DNA from: Hyphomicrobiales bacterium
GTDB lineage: Bacteria; Pseudomonadota; Alphaproteobacteria; Rhizobiales; RI-29
Direction of reading: 5' to 3'
Assembly (NCBI GenBank): GCA_016125495.1
Contig: WGLQ01000005.1
Location: forward strand, 1 to 64,000
Length of the DNA stretch: 64,000 nt
A program made the translations under genes and the position numbers. The notes beneath the pieces were generated by a model. The model was given only the letters and a program-made list of their open reading frames with translations, ran no database searches and had not been told where the DNA came from. Position 1 is the stretch's first letter. Every line of letters starts with the position of its first letter. Shown here piece after piece: positions 53,675 to 62,828 of this stretch.

Positions 53675-55909
53675 GTGAGCATCCGGGCGATCTATGTCGT
53701 GGTTGCGCTTCTCCTCGTTCTCGGCTTGTCGCTGCTGCGGCTCGCCGATCCTGCGCCGCTCGAGCGGGCGCGGTTCATTGCCTTCGACCTGCTCCAGAAC
53801 CTGGCGCCGCGGACGCCGGACCCGAACCATCCCGTTCGCATCGTCGATGTGGATCAGGCGTCGCTGGCGGCGATCGGACGCTGGCCGTGGCCGCGCGACG
53901 TGCTCGCCCGATTGATCGAGAAGCTCGATGCGCTCGGCGCGAAAGTGATCGCATTCGACTTCGTGTTCCCGGATGCCGAAGCCGATCCGATCGAGGCGCT
54001 CGGACAATCGCTGAAGTCGGATCCGGCAGCGCTCTCGCTGCTGAGACAACTGCCGCGACTGGAATCCGGCGATGCGGCATTCGCCGCGGCGATGGCGGGA
54101 CGAAAAGTGGTGCTCGGGGCGATCGGGCGGGCGGGACGTGCGACGGGGGCGCCGGTTCGCAAGTCCGGGTTTGCGCTGCTCGGACGTGATCCGGTTCGTC
54201 ATTTGCCGCACTTCGGTACGGTCACGGCGAACCTGGCGTCATTGACCGAGGCGGCGGCCGGTCTCGGAGCGGTCAACTGGATCCCCGAGCACGACCAGAT
54301 CGTGCGCAAGGTGCCGCTGGTCATCGCCATCGCGGGTGAGCCGTTCCCATCGCTCACGGCCGAAGCGCTGCGCCTCGCCAGCGGGGAGACGACGATCTCG
54401 ATCCGCTCCTCAAGCGCGAGCGGCGAAGATGGCCTCGGCCTCGAAGTCGGCATCACGTCGATGCGGATCGGGCCATATCGTGTGGCGACGGACCGGCATG
54501 GTCAGGCTCTCATCGCGTTTTCCGAAAGCGATCCGGAACGCTATCGGTCGGCGGCGGCGGTGCTCGACGGGACGGTGCCGGCAGATGACATCGCGGGTCG
54601 CATCGTGCTCGTTGGCACCAGCGCGCCCGGTCTCTTCGATCTGCGGGCAACGCCAATGGACAGCGTCGTGCCCGGTGTGGAGGTGCACGCCCAGGCGATC
54701 GAGCAGATCCTTGCCGGTCACGCGCTCTCGAGGCCGGACTACGCCACGGGCATGGAGTTGACCTTCTCGGTCGTCATGAGCCTGCTGCTCGCGCTTTTCG
54801 CCTATCGGACCGGCGCATTCGCCACCGCCGTGATCGGCTTGATCACGGTCACGTTCGTCCTCTCGGCGTCCTGGATCGCGTACCAGGCCTTTGGCCTCCT
54901 GTTTGACTCCGTCTTTCCGATTCTCAGCGCCACGGTCGTCTATCTCGTCGCAACCGCGCTCCTCTATTTCACGACCGAGCGCGAACGCAACCGCGTGCGG
55001 CGCGCCTTCAGCCACTACATGGCGCCGAGCCTCGTCGAGCGACTGACACGCGAGCCGGGGCGCCTCAAGCTCGGTGGCGAGACGCGCGAGTTGACTGTGC
55101 TCTTCAGCGATGTGCGCGGCTTCACCCGCATCGCGGAGGGTTATCGGGAAAATCCGGCGGACCTCATCGTGCTCATGAACCGTCTGCTGACCCCGCTGAC
55201 CAATGCGATCACGGAGCGGGGCGGCACCATCGACAAATACATGGGCGATGCCATCATGGCGTTCTGGAATGCCCCGCTCGACGACGAGCAGCACGCAGCC
55301 AATGGCTGCCGGTCGGCGCTCGAGATGGTCGCACGGCTCGACATGCTCAATGGTGAGCGCCGCGCCGAGGCGTCCGGCCAGGTGGCGCAAGGTGCGCTCG
55401 AGCCGTTGCGGCTCGGCATCGGCCTGGCGACGGGCGCGGCCATCGTCGGCAACATGGGCTCGGAATTGCGGTTCGATTATTCGGCGTTGGGCGATGCGGT
55501 GAACCTTGCCTCGCGCCTCGAGTCGCTCTCGGTGCAATACGGAGTGCGGGTGCTGATCTCGGACGAGACGCACTTGCGGGGCGCGGCGGGGCTCGCGGTG
55601 GTGGAAGTGGACGTGGTGCGGGTCAAGGGGCGTGCGGAGGCTGTTCGGATCTGGACGCTCGTCGGTGGCGAGGCGCTGCATCGCGATGCACGATTTGCCT
55701 CCGTTGTCGAAGGGTTCGACGAGGCGCTCAGGCTTTACCGCAACCGTGATTGGGTCGGCGCCCGCGCCCGCTACCTGGAACTCGCCAAGGCATCCGGCGC
55801 GTTCGAACTCGATGAGCTCGCCCTCTGTTTCGCCCGGCGTTGTGCCCGCTTCGAAGAGGCGCCGCCGCCGCCGGACTGGGATGGGGTCTGGGGCGCCGAG
55901 AGCAAATGA
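53675..55909 (+). CDS. CHASE2-domain adenylate/guanylate cyclase
   Basis: 744 residues. After one N-terminal helix (IYVVVALLLVLGLSLLRLAD) comes a periplasmic CHASE2 sensor (about 30-345: VRIVDVDQASLAAIGRWPWP, IAFDFVFPDAEADP, GRIVLVGTSAPGLFDLRATP), then three membrane helices and a class III cyclase domain. Metal-binding Asp residues are in LFSDVRGFTRIA (about 479) and DKYMGDAIMAFW (about 523), whose Lys favours ATP; DYSALGDAVNLASRLE supplies the transition-state Asn and Arg. All catalytic residues are present, so it should be active, making cAMP in response to an envelope signal. GTG start. Divergent from the FecR-domain gene. Confidence 0.92.
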   Translation: MSIRAIYVVVALLLVLGLSLLRLADPAPLERARFIAFDLLQNLAPRTPDPNHPVRIVDVDQASLAAIGRWPWPRDVLARLIEKLDALGAKVIAFDFVFPDAEADPIEALGQSLKSDPAALSLLRQLPRLESGDAAFAAAMAGRKVVLGAIGRAGRATGAPVRKSGFALLGRDPVRHLPHFGTVTANLASLTEAAAGLGAVNWIPEHDQIVRKVPLVIAIAGEPFPSLTAEALRLASGETTISIRSSSASGEDGLGLEVGITSMRIGPYRVATDRHGQALIAFSESDPERYRSAAAVLDGTVPADDIAGRIVLVGTSAPGLFDLRATPMDSVVPGVEVHAQAIEQILAGHALSRPDYATGMELTFSVVMSLLLALFAYRTGAFATAVIGLITVTFVLSASWIAYQAFGLLFDSVFPILSATVVYLVATALLYFTTERERNRVRRAFSHYMAPSLVERLTREPGRLKLGGETRELTVLFSDVRGFTRIAEGYRENPADLIVLMNRLLTPLTNAITERGGTIDKYMGDAIMAFWNAPLDDEQHAANGCRSALEMVARLDMLNGERRAEASGQVAQGALEPLRLGIGLATGAAIVGNMGSELRFDYSALGDAVNLASRLESLSVQYGVRVLISDETHLRGAAGLAVVEVDVVRVKGRAEAVRIWTLVGGEALHRDARFASVVEGFDEALRLYRNRDWVGARARYLELAKASGAFELDELALCFARRCARFEEAPPPPDWDGVWGAESK

Positions 55910-55942
55910 GCTCCGCCAACGCGCGCTCGCTCCGGTTCGCGG

Positions 55943-58717
55943 TCAACCGCCTTTGCGTCCCCGTCTCAGCGACCGGCCGAGCCAGTCGCGCGCGAACAGG
56001 CTGCGACGGAGATATTTTTCCAGTTCGAGGATGGCGAACAGCGCGATCCCGGTCGCGACGACGACGAGGCCGTCGGAGAACGCGACGGGCCTGGTGTCGA
56101 ACAAGGTCTGCATGAAGGGAAGATAAGTAAAGGCGAGCTGCATCAAGATGATCGCGCCGACGCCGAGGAGGACGGCCGGTGTGCCCAGCACACCCTGCCA
56201 GGTGGCCGACGCACCATGCAGGTAGCGCACTGAGAACAAGTAGAAGATCTCCATGACGACGACGGCGTTGACGACGATGGTGCGGGCGCTTTCATGCGAA
56301 AGGCCGCGCGCCTCGGCCCATGCAAAGAGGGCAAAGGCGCTCGCGGCGAAAAGCACCGAGACCAGGGCGATCCGCCAGACGAGGAATGGCGAGAGCAGCG
56401 GCTCGCCGGCGCCGCGCGGTGGGCGGCGCATGATGCCGGGCTCAGCAGGCTCGAAGGCGAGAACGAGGCCGAGCCCGACGGCGGTCACCATGTTGATCCA
56501 GAGAATCTGAACGGGCGTGATCGGCAAGGTCAGCCCGAAGAGGATCGCCGCGGCGATGACCAGCGTCTCGCCGCCGTTGGTCGGCAGCGTCCAGGCAATC
56601 ACCTTCGTCAGATTGTCGTAGACGGTGCGCCCTTCGCGAACGGCCGCCACGATCGAGGCGAAGTTGTCGTCGGCGAGAACCATCTCGGAGGCTTCCTTGG
56701 CGGCCTCGGTGCCGTTGCGGCCCATGGCGACGCCGACGTCCGCGCGCTTGAGGGCCGGAGCGTCGTTGACGCCGTCGCCGGTCATGGCAACGACCGCGCC
56801 ACCCGCCTGGAGGGCCTCGACGAGGCGCAGCTTGTGCTCCGGGCTCGTCCTGGCGAAGATGCTCGTGCTGGCGATGGTGGCGGTGAGCGCCGAGGCTTCC
56901 AGGCGGTCGATTTCGTGGCCGGTCATCGTTCGATCGGCGCGAGCGAGGCCGAGCTGACCGGCGATCGCGGACGCTGTCGCGGCGTGGTCACCGGTTATCA
57001 TCTTCACGGCGATGCCGGCCTCGCGGCATTCGCGAACGGCTCTTGTCGCCTCGGCGCGTGGCGGATCGATGAGGCCGATGATGCCGATGAGGGTGAGGGT
57101 GCCTTCGACATCGGCCATGGTAATGGCGCGCGTTCCAGGGGGCATCGCGCGGTGGGCGATCGCCAGCACGCGCTGGCCGCCCCGCGCCAGTTCCTCGATC
57201 GCCTGCTCCCAATACGCACGGTCGAGGGGCTCGCTGCCGGATGCGGTCGCCTGGACCCTGCACATTTCGAGCAGGCGCTCCGGCGCGCCCTTCACGTAGG
57301 TCGTCACGGTGCCATCGCGGTCGCTGTGGAGCGTGGCCATGAAGCGGTGGGCGGAATCGAAGGGGATCTCATCGAGGCGCCGCCACTGTTCGAGCAGCTT
57401 TTCACGGTCCTGACCGAGCTTGATACCGAGCGCGACGAGCGCGCCCTCCATGGGATCGCCGTCGACCGACCAGAGTTCGCCGGCATTGCGCAGCGCCGCA
57501 TCGTTGCAGAGCACCGCTGCCCGACCGATTTCCGCGAGCGCCGGTGAGGTGAGCGGGTCGATTTCCCGGCCATCGCTCGTCACACGCCCCCGGGGCGCAT
57601 AGCCCTCCCCATCGATGATATGGACGGCGTCGGACGAGACGGCGTGGGTCACCATCATTTCGTTGCGCGTCAGTGTGCCGGTCTTGTCCGAACAGATGAC
57701 GCTGACCGAACCCAGGGTTTCGACCGCCGGCAGACGGCGGATGATGGCATTGCGCGCCGCCATCCGTTGTACGCCGATGGCGAGCGTGATCGTCATGACC
57801 GCCGGAAGGCCTTCGGGGATCGCGGCGACGGCCATGCCGACCATGGCCATGAATGCGTCTTCGACGGCGTAGCCGCGCACGAGCACGGCAAAGGCGAATG
57901 TGCCGCCGGCCAGTCCGAGGATGACGAGTGTCAATTGCCGGGCAAAGGCGTTCATCTGGCGGACCAGCGGGGTTTCGAGCCGCTCGACGCCACTGAGCAG
58001 ACCACTGATGCGGCCGAGTTCGGTGGCGGCACCCGTCGCAACCACGACACCGATGCCCTGACCCGCCGTGACGAGGGTTCCCGAAAACGCCATGGAGCGG
58101 CGATCGCCGAGCGGGGCATCGTCCTCGGCCGGTGCCGTCTGCTTTTCTGCCGGTACGGACTCGCCCGTCAGGATCGCCTCCTCGACGCGCAGATTCCTGG
58201 CCCGGAGCAGGCGGACGTCCGCGGCGATGCGATCGCCGGCCTCGACGAGAAGGATGTCGCCGGGCACGACATCGGCCGCATCGACCGTCTGCCGTCTGCC
58301 GGCGCGAAGGACCGAAGCTCTCGGGCTGATCATCGACCTGATCGCCTCGAGCGCCGCTTCGGCCCGGCCCTCCTGGACGAAGCCGATCACCGCATTGATG
58401 ACGACGACGGCAAGGATCACACCGGTGTCGATCGCGTGGCACAGGGCCGCCGTCACCGCGGCCGATGCCAGAAGCACGTAGATGAGGAGGTTGTCGAATT
58501 GTCCGGCGATGCGGGCGAACATGCTCTTGCGCGCCGCGGCTGGGAGGGCGTTCGGACCATGGGCGCCGAGGCGCCTTGCGGCCTCGCCCATGTCGAGCCC
58601 GTCGCGCGATGCGGCGAGCCGCGCCAGCGCGTCGTCGGCGGCAAGGGCGTGCCAGGGCGGCGACGGGGGGGCTTGATCGATCGGCGCCGGTTGGTCGCCG
58701 TGCGAACGCGCTGACAC
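55943..58717 (-). CDS. P-type cation-transporting ATPase (P2-type architecture)
   Basis: 924 residues. N-terminal cation ATPase domain, actuator TGES (184-187), helix M4 with IPEGLP (about 300), phosphorylated Asp344 in CSDKTGT, and hinge TGDGVNDAP. Six C-terminal helices mark P2 ATPases related to Ca2+ and Na+ pumps. In M5 the site residues are kept (TNGGETL), but in M6 [11 protein letters not shown] has Ala where SERCA has the Ca2+-binding Asp after Asn-x-x-Thr. So the ion is uncertain and may not be calcium. GTG start, with GGAGG seven bases upstream; a small hairpin lies just before that. Confidence 0.9.
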   Translation of the reverse strand: MSARSHGDQPAPIDQAPPSPPWHALAADDALARLAASRDGLDMGEAARRLGAHGPNALPAAARKSMFARIAGQFDNLLIYVLLASAAVTAALCHAIDTGVILAVVVINAVIGFVQEGRAEAALEAIRSMISPRASVLRAGRRQTVDAADVVPGDILLVEAGDRIAADVRLLRARNLRVEEAILTGESVPAEKQTAPAEDDAPLGDRRSMAFSGTLVTAGQGIGVVVATGAATELGRISGLLSGVERLETPLVRQMNAFARQLTLVILGLAGGTFAFAVLVRGYAVEDAFMAMVGMAVAAIPEGLPAVMTITLAIGVQRMAARNAIIRRLPAVETLGSVSVICSDKTGTLTRNEMMVTHAVSSDAVHIIDGEGYAPRGRVTSDGREIDPLTSPALAEIGRAAVLCNDAALRNAGELWSVDGDPMEGALVALGIKLGQDREKLLEQWRRLDEIPFDSAHRFMATLHSDRDGTVTTYVKGAPERLLEMCRVQATASGSEPLDRAYWEQAIEELARGGQRVLAIAHRAMPPGTRAITMADVEGTLTLIGIIGLIDPPRAEATRAVRECREAGIAVKMITGDHAATASAIAGQLGLARADRTMTGHEIDRLEASALTATIASTSIFARTSPEHKLRLVEALQAGGAVVAMTGDGVNDAPALKRADVGVAMGRNGTEAAKEASEMVLADDNFASIVAAVREGRTVYDNLTKVIAWTLPTNGGETLVIAAAILFGLTLPITPVQILWINMVTAVGLGLVLAFEPAEPGIMRRPPRGAGEPLLSPFLVWRIALVSVLFAASAFALFAWAEARGLSHESARTIVVNAVVVMEIFYLFSVRYLHGASATWQGVLGTPAVLLGVGAIILMQLAFTYLPFMQTLFDTRPVAFSDGLVVVATGIALFAILELEKYLRRSLFARDWLGRSLRRGRKGG

Positions 58718-58738
58718 CTGACGTCCTCCAACCGTGAA

Positions 58739-58755
58739 GGCACGGTGACCGTGCC
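58739..58755. other. Short hairpin in the ATPase leader
   Basis: GGCACGG and CCGTGCC pair around TGA, about 22 bases upstream of the ATPase GTG start and close to its ribosome site. It could be a leader element of the ATPase mRNA or the end of the upstream FadL transcript. Evidence is structural only. Confidence 0.3.
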
Positions 58756-58928
58756 CTCACCGGAGCCGTTGCGACAATGGGTCACGAACTCGGCCGTCGG
58801 GCACGGCCCTGTCACTTCACGTGCCGTCACGCGAGGCGACTGCCGCACACGTCGTGTGGCCATCGAAGAATGACAATGGGGTGGCCGCGGCCAAGGGTCT
58901 GCGGGATCAGGCTCGACGGACGCGGACC

Positions 58929-60191
58929 CTACCAGTTGATCGCGACGTTCACCCCGAAGGTGTCGAGTTCGGCCTCGTACACCCCGTTCAAAGTGCCGCT
59001 GGTCGGTCCGGCCACATTGATCGCCGCGTCCTCGAAGAAGACGTGCGCGTATTGGGCCGAGATCGTCGCGTTGTGGTCGATCTTGTGGGTGAAACCAATG
59101 GCGATTGTGGTTCGGGCGCCGTCCGGGCTCAGCGTGTTGGTGCCGCCGTCAGTGACGGCGGTGTCGTAGTGGATGCCGGCGGTCAATTCGGTGCCCGGCC
59201 GAAGCAGGTAGCCGAACCCGGCGGCGAGCAACCACGTGTCGTCCCAGGTTTGCGCGCGCAGCTCGTTCGGACGGCCGGAGCCGAAGGCGATGTCGAAGCC
59301 CTTGAAGCGGCTCCAGCCGACCCATTGGCCTTCAGCGAAGAGTCTGAGATGCGGGTTCACGCGTTGCTCGATACCGAGCGTGACGATATGCGGCAGATCG
59401 ACGTCGAAGGTGGCGGTCTCGACGGGAATGCCGGGCAGCACGGCGCCGGCCTCGCCACGCATGTGGTGGGTGAGGGCCGAGCGATAGCCGATGCCAATTC
59501 GCGTTCCTTCGCCGGGCGTCAGCAGAATGCCCGCGACGGCGCCGAAGGCGCGATCCTCGCCATCGAGGTAGCCGAGTGCCTCGACGAAGCCGAAGGGGGT
59601 CGGAATGAGTTCCGACTTGGTGAACTGGGCGTCGAACTGCTGAGCCTGGACGCCAGCCGAGATCGTAATCCAGGGGGCCGCGCGCCAGGCGAGCGCCGCC
59701 GTGATGTTGATCCCCGTCATGTCGGTTTCGATCAGGTGGAAGCGGCCGGCCCAACCCGGGTTGGCGGCGATGTCGACGGCGAAGTGGCCGGTGGCGCCGA
59801 GGCCGAGCCAGAGGTCGCTGGCGATCGGGATGGCGGCAAAGAAAGTGGGCGCGAATGCGGTCTCCGTCATCTCACCCGAGCCGCCCGCCGCGGAAAGGTT
59901 GGCACCGAGCGGTGAGAACGCAGAATTCGCCTCGATCTTGACGGATGGAGCGAACAGCTTGGTGTCGATCACCGCGCTCGGTCCGTCGAGCCCGCCGATG
60001 GTGGCCGGATTGCAGAAGAAGAAACTCGCATCGTCGCTGCGCGCCGAGCAGCCCGCGAGCGCGGTGCCCATCGCCTTGCCGGACTGATAGGGAGCATAGA
60101 AACCGCCGGCGGATGCGCTCTGGCAGGCAGCCAGGACCAGCGCGAGGCAGGCCAGCGAGCGGATCGGTCGGTGAGCGAACGGGCGCCGCAT
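58929..60191 (-). CDS. OmpP1/FadL-family outer membrane porin
   Basis: 420 residues. Signal peptide with SLACLALVLAACQSASAGGF, then the FadL-type opening GFYAPYQSGKAMGTALAGCS and DDASFFFCNPATIGGLDG, where the Asn-Pro-Ala box (NPA) after a Phe-rich patch is diagnostic. The rest is a run of amphipathic beta strands with a C-terminal aromatic end (FGVNVAINW). These barrels let hydrophobic molecules such as long-chain fatty acids or aromatics cross the outer membrane. An AGAGGGG site sits seven bases before the ATG, excluding the longer frame. It follows amidohydrolase, oxidoreductase and CoA-ligase genes on the same strand. Confidence 0.9.
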   Translation of the reverse strand: MRRPFAHRPIRSLACLALVLAACQSASAGGFYAPYQSGKAMGTALAGCSARSDDASFFFCNPATIGGLDGPSAVIDTKLFAPSVKIEANSAFSPLGANLSAAGGSGEMTETAFAPTFFAAIPIASDLWLGLGATGHFAVDIAANPGWAGRFHLIETDMTGINITAALAWRAAPWITISAGVQAQQFDAQFTKSELIPTPFGFVEALGYLDGEDRAFGAVAGILLTPGEGTRIGIGYRSALTHHMRGEAGAVLPGIPVETATFDVDLPHIVTLGIEQRVNPHLRLFAEGQWVGWSRFKGFDIAFGSGRPNELRAQTWDDTWLLAAGFGYLLRPGTELTAGIHYDTAVTDGGTNTLSPDGARTTIAIGFTHKIDHNATISAQYAHVFFEDAAINVAGPTSGTLNGVYEAELDTFGVNVAINW

Positions 60192-60334
60192 GTGGATTCC
60201 CCTCTCTGCAAGCAAATCACTTCCAGGAAACTCGATGACTTCGCCGCGCACTGCATGCGCGAATGCGTTGGCAGCCAGGGTTTTCGGGAACCAGTTGCTC
60301 ACGCGCAACAGGAGGTGGGGCCCTCCGGCGTGTC

Positions 60335-61192
60335 TCACGCGAGGCGCAGGAACCCGGCGGCGTTTTCGCCGAGCCATTTGCGTTTGACGCCGTCCTTCAA
60401 GGGCAAGGCCTCGATCTCACCGACGGCCTCGGCCACCGGCTGCATCGGCCAGGCCGATCCGAAAACGATGCGGTCCTGGAGGAGCGTGTTGCCGTACTGC
60501 AGGAGCGGCTCGTAGCCCGAGCCCGGTATCGCCAGCACCTTGGGGCGAACGGCGACGAGGCCGATGTGTACGTTCTTGTGGCGCCAGGCGACGGCGATCA
60601 ATTCGTTCACCCAGGGCCAACCGGGCGGGGAGGCGATCACACGCAGCTCCGGAAAGTGCGTCATGACCGTGTCGAGGGCGCCGGGGTGGCCGTGGCTCAT
60701 CGTGCTGCGGGTCGAAAAGTTGAGGCCGGTGTGGATGTTGACCGGGATGTCGAGTTCGATGCACTTGGCATAGAGGGGGTAGAGTCGGGCATCGTCGATG
60801 GCGAGCTTGCTCTCGAAACACTGGATGTTGAGGCCGACGAGGCCGAGCCCGGTGACGGCGTGCTCGAGTTCGCGAACGGCGGCCATGCCCTTGTGCGGAT
60901 CGACGCCGGCAAAGCCGATGAAGCGGGGGCCGTGCGCCTTGCAGAACGCGGCGACGTCCTCGTTGTGGATTTTCAGCCCGAAACTGGTTTCGACGTCGCG
61001 CGCCTTGACCACCACCGCGCGGGCGCCGAGGGCGTCATAGGCGGCAAGATAGGCCGTGAGCGCTGCGGCGGGATCGGCGGGCCGGTCGACGCGGGCCTCG
61101 CTCGCGGCATAAACGCGGCGGTAGTTGGCGAGGTGGCCGGTCGCCTGTGGGTTGAACGCGGCGACGGGCGGCGTGCTGGAGAAATCGATCAT
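60335..61192 (-). CDS. Amidohydrolase-fold (ACMSD-like) TIM-barrel protein
   Basis: 285 residues. The middle and end match decarboxylase-like amidohydrolases: FIGFAGVDPHKGMAAVRELE, GLVGLNIQCFESKLAIDDAR, LDIPVNIHTGLNFS, PGWPWVNELIAVAWRHKNVH and IVFGSAWPM. The N-terminus, however, reads MIDFSSTPPVAAFNPQATGH and lacks the H-x-H metal motif usual at this point, so metal use or chemistry may differ from ACMSD. GGGAG seven bases before the ATG sets the start. It is 46 bases downstream of the PYROXD2-like gene. Confidence 0.8.
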   Translation of the reverse strand: MIDFSSTPPVAAFNPQATGHLANYRRVYAASEARVDRPADPAAALTAYLAAYDALGARAVVVKARDVETSFGLKIHNEDVAAFCKAHGPRFIGFAGVDPHKGMAAVRELEHAVTGLGLVGLNIQCFESKLAIDDARLYPLYAKCIELDIPVNIHTGLNFSTRSTMSHGHPGALDTVMTHFPELRVIASPPGWPWVNELIAVAWRHKNVHIGLVAVRPKVLAIPGSGYEPLLQYGNTLLQDRIVFGSAWPMQPVAEAVGEIEALPLKDGVKRKWLGENAAGFLRLA

Positions 61193-61238
61193 CGGTGGCT
61201 CCCGGGGCTCCCACTTCGGCACGAGGCACGACCGACGT

Positions 61239-62828
61239 TCAGCGGCGGCGGTCCTTCAGGATTTCGCGCGCCGCATTGTGGCCGGGCACGCCCGTGACGC
61301 CGCCGCCCGGGTGCGCCGAGGAGCCGCAAAGGTAGAGATTGGCGACGGGCGTGCGGTAGTCGGCGAAACCGCCGACGGGGCGGCGGATGAACTGCTGGTC
61401 GATGGTGAGGTCGCCGTGGTGGACGTGGCCCTCGGGCAGGCCGAAGCGGGCTTCGAGATCGGCGGGGGTCAGAACCTCGGAATGCAGGATGCTCGACCGC
61501 ACGCCAGGGGCGTGGCGCTCGATGGTCGCGATGGTGGCCTCGAGCAGGTCGCCGCGCGCCTCGTTCCAATCGCGGTCGGCGAGGCGGTAGGGGGCATGGC
61601 CGCCCATGATGGAGAGGACGTGGTGGCCGGGCGGCGCGAGCGTCGGATCGAGCACGCTCGGGGCATAGACCGTGAGGAAGGGATGGCGTGAAAAACGCCC
61701 CTTCCGGTAGTCGTCGAAGGCCTCCTCGAGATAGTCGACGCTCGGGCCGATGCGCACACCGACGGGATAGTCGAAGCCGCGCTCGGCGGGTGAAAAGGCG
61801 CTGTAGCGCGGCAATTCGCTGACCGCGAGGTGGACCTTGAAGATGGAGGAGTTCGTACGGATGGCGCGGACATCGCGCACGAAGCCTTCCGGCAAGATGG
61901 CGCTGTCCATGAGGCGCAGGAAGGTGGACTTGGCGTCGGCGTTGGCGACGACGGTGCGCGCGGGTATGAATTCACCGTTCGTCAGCCGCACGCCGGTCGC
62001 AGCGCCCCGCTCGCACTCGATGCGCGCGACTTCGGCGCCGGTTCGGATTTCCAGTCCCTCGGCGCGTCCGGCGGCGGCGATCGCCCCGGTGAGCGCGCCC
62101 ATGCCGCCCCGTACGAGCCCGGAGGGACCGGCCGCGGTCGTGTTGTCGCGCACCAGCGGGCGGATGCAGGAAAACGCGGTGCCGGGCATGCGCATGGAGG
62201 CGTTGGTGCCGCCGCCAGGAACATAATAGCCGAGCGCTGTGATGACCGCATCGCTCTCGAACCATTTGCGCAGGTAGTCGAAGGCGCTCATGGTCAGCAC
62301 ATCGTAGAGTTCGTAGAAGCGGTCGGCGAACTGGTGGTAGCGCAAGAGAAAGCGCGCCGTGCGAAGGAGGTCGCGGGGGCGCCGCGAGGCAACGTCGGGC
62401 GGCGTTTCCCAGATGATGCGCCGGATGAACGGGGCGAGACGCTCCAGGTTGCGCCGGTACTCCGGATAGGCCGCCGCATCTCGGGGGGAGTACCGCGCAA
62501 GCTCGGCGCAGAACCTGTCTTCATCACCCCAAAAGACGATCGAGCCACCATCGTCCATGGGTGCGAAGGTCGGCGGCGTCGGAATGACGGTGAGGCCGTG
62601 GCCCAGGAGGTCCAGATCGAGGATCACCTTGGGCTGCATCAGTGTCATCACGTAGGAGCCGGTCGAGAGCCGATAGCCCGGCCAGAGTTCCTCGGTGACG
62701 CAGGCACCGCCGAGCAGCGGGCGGCGCTCGAGGACCAGCGTGCGCAGCCCCGCCCGCGCCAGATAGGTGCCGCATACGAGGCCGTTGTGGCCGCCCCCGA
62801 CGATCACCGCATCGTGCATGCTAGCCAT
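61239..62828 (-). CDS. FAD/NAD(P)-dependent oxidoreductase (PYROXD2/phytoene-desaturase-like)
   Basis: 529 residues. The N-terminal dinucleotide fold is DAVIVGGGHNGLVCGTYLAR plus LVLERRPLLGGACVTEE, the PYROXD2 pattern, and the C-terminal FAD box is NLYLCGSSAHPGGGVTGVPG. The middle matches the CrtI-like superfamily (LVRGGMGALTGAIAAAGRAE). It should oxidise a hydrophobic substrate with FAD; the substrate is unknown. Start ATG 62828 overlaps the CoA-ligase stop by eight bases and has a GGAAAGGG tract upstream; ATG 62819 is an alternative. It is the second gene of a leftward catabolic-looking set. Confidence 0.88.
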   Translation of the reverse strand: MASMHDAVIVGGGHNGLVCGTYLARAGLRTLVLERRPLLGGACVTEELWPGYRLSTGSYVMTLMQPKVILDLDLLGHGLTVIPTPPTFAPMDDGGSIVFWGDEDRFCAELARYSPRDAAAYPEYRRNLERLAPFIRRIIWETPPDVASRRPRDLLRTARFLLRYHQFADRFYELYDVLTMSAFDYLRKWFESDAVITALGYYVPGGGTNASMRMPGTAFSCIRPLVRDNTTAAGPSGLVRGGMGALTGAIAAAGRAEGLEIRTGAEVARIECERGAATGVRLTNGEFIPARTVVANADAKSTFLRLMDSAILPEGFVRDVRAIRTNSSIFKVHLAVSELPRYSAFSPAERGFDYPVGVRIGPSVDYLEEAFDDYRKGRFSRHPFLTVYAPSVLDPTLAPPGHHVLSIMGGHAPYRLADRDWNEARGDLLEATIATIERHAPGVRSSILHSEVLTPADLEARFGLPEGHVHHGDLTIDQQFIRRPVGGFADYRTPVANLYLCGSSAHPGGGVTGVPGHNAAREILKDRRR

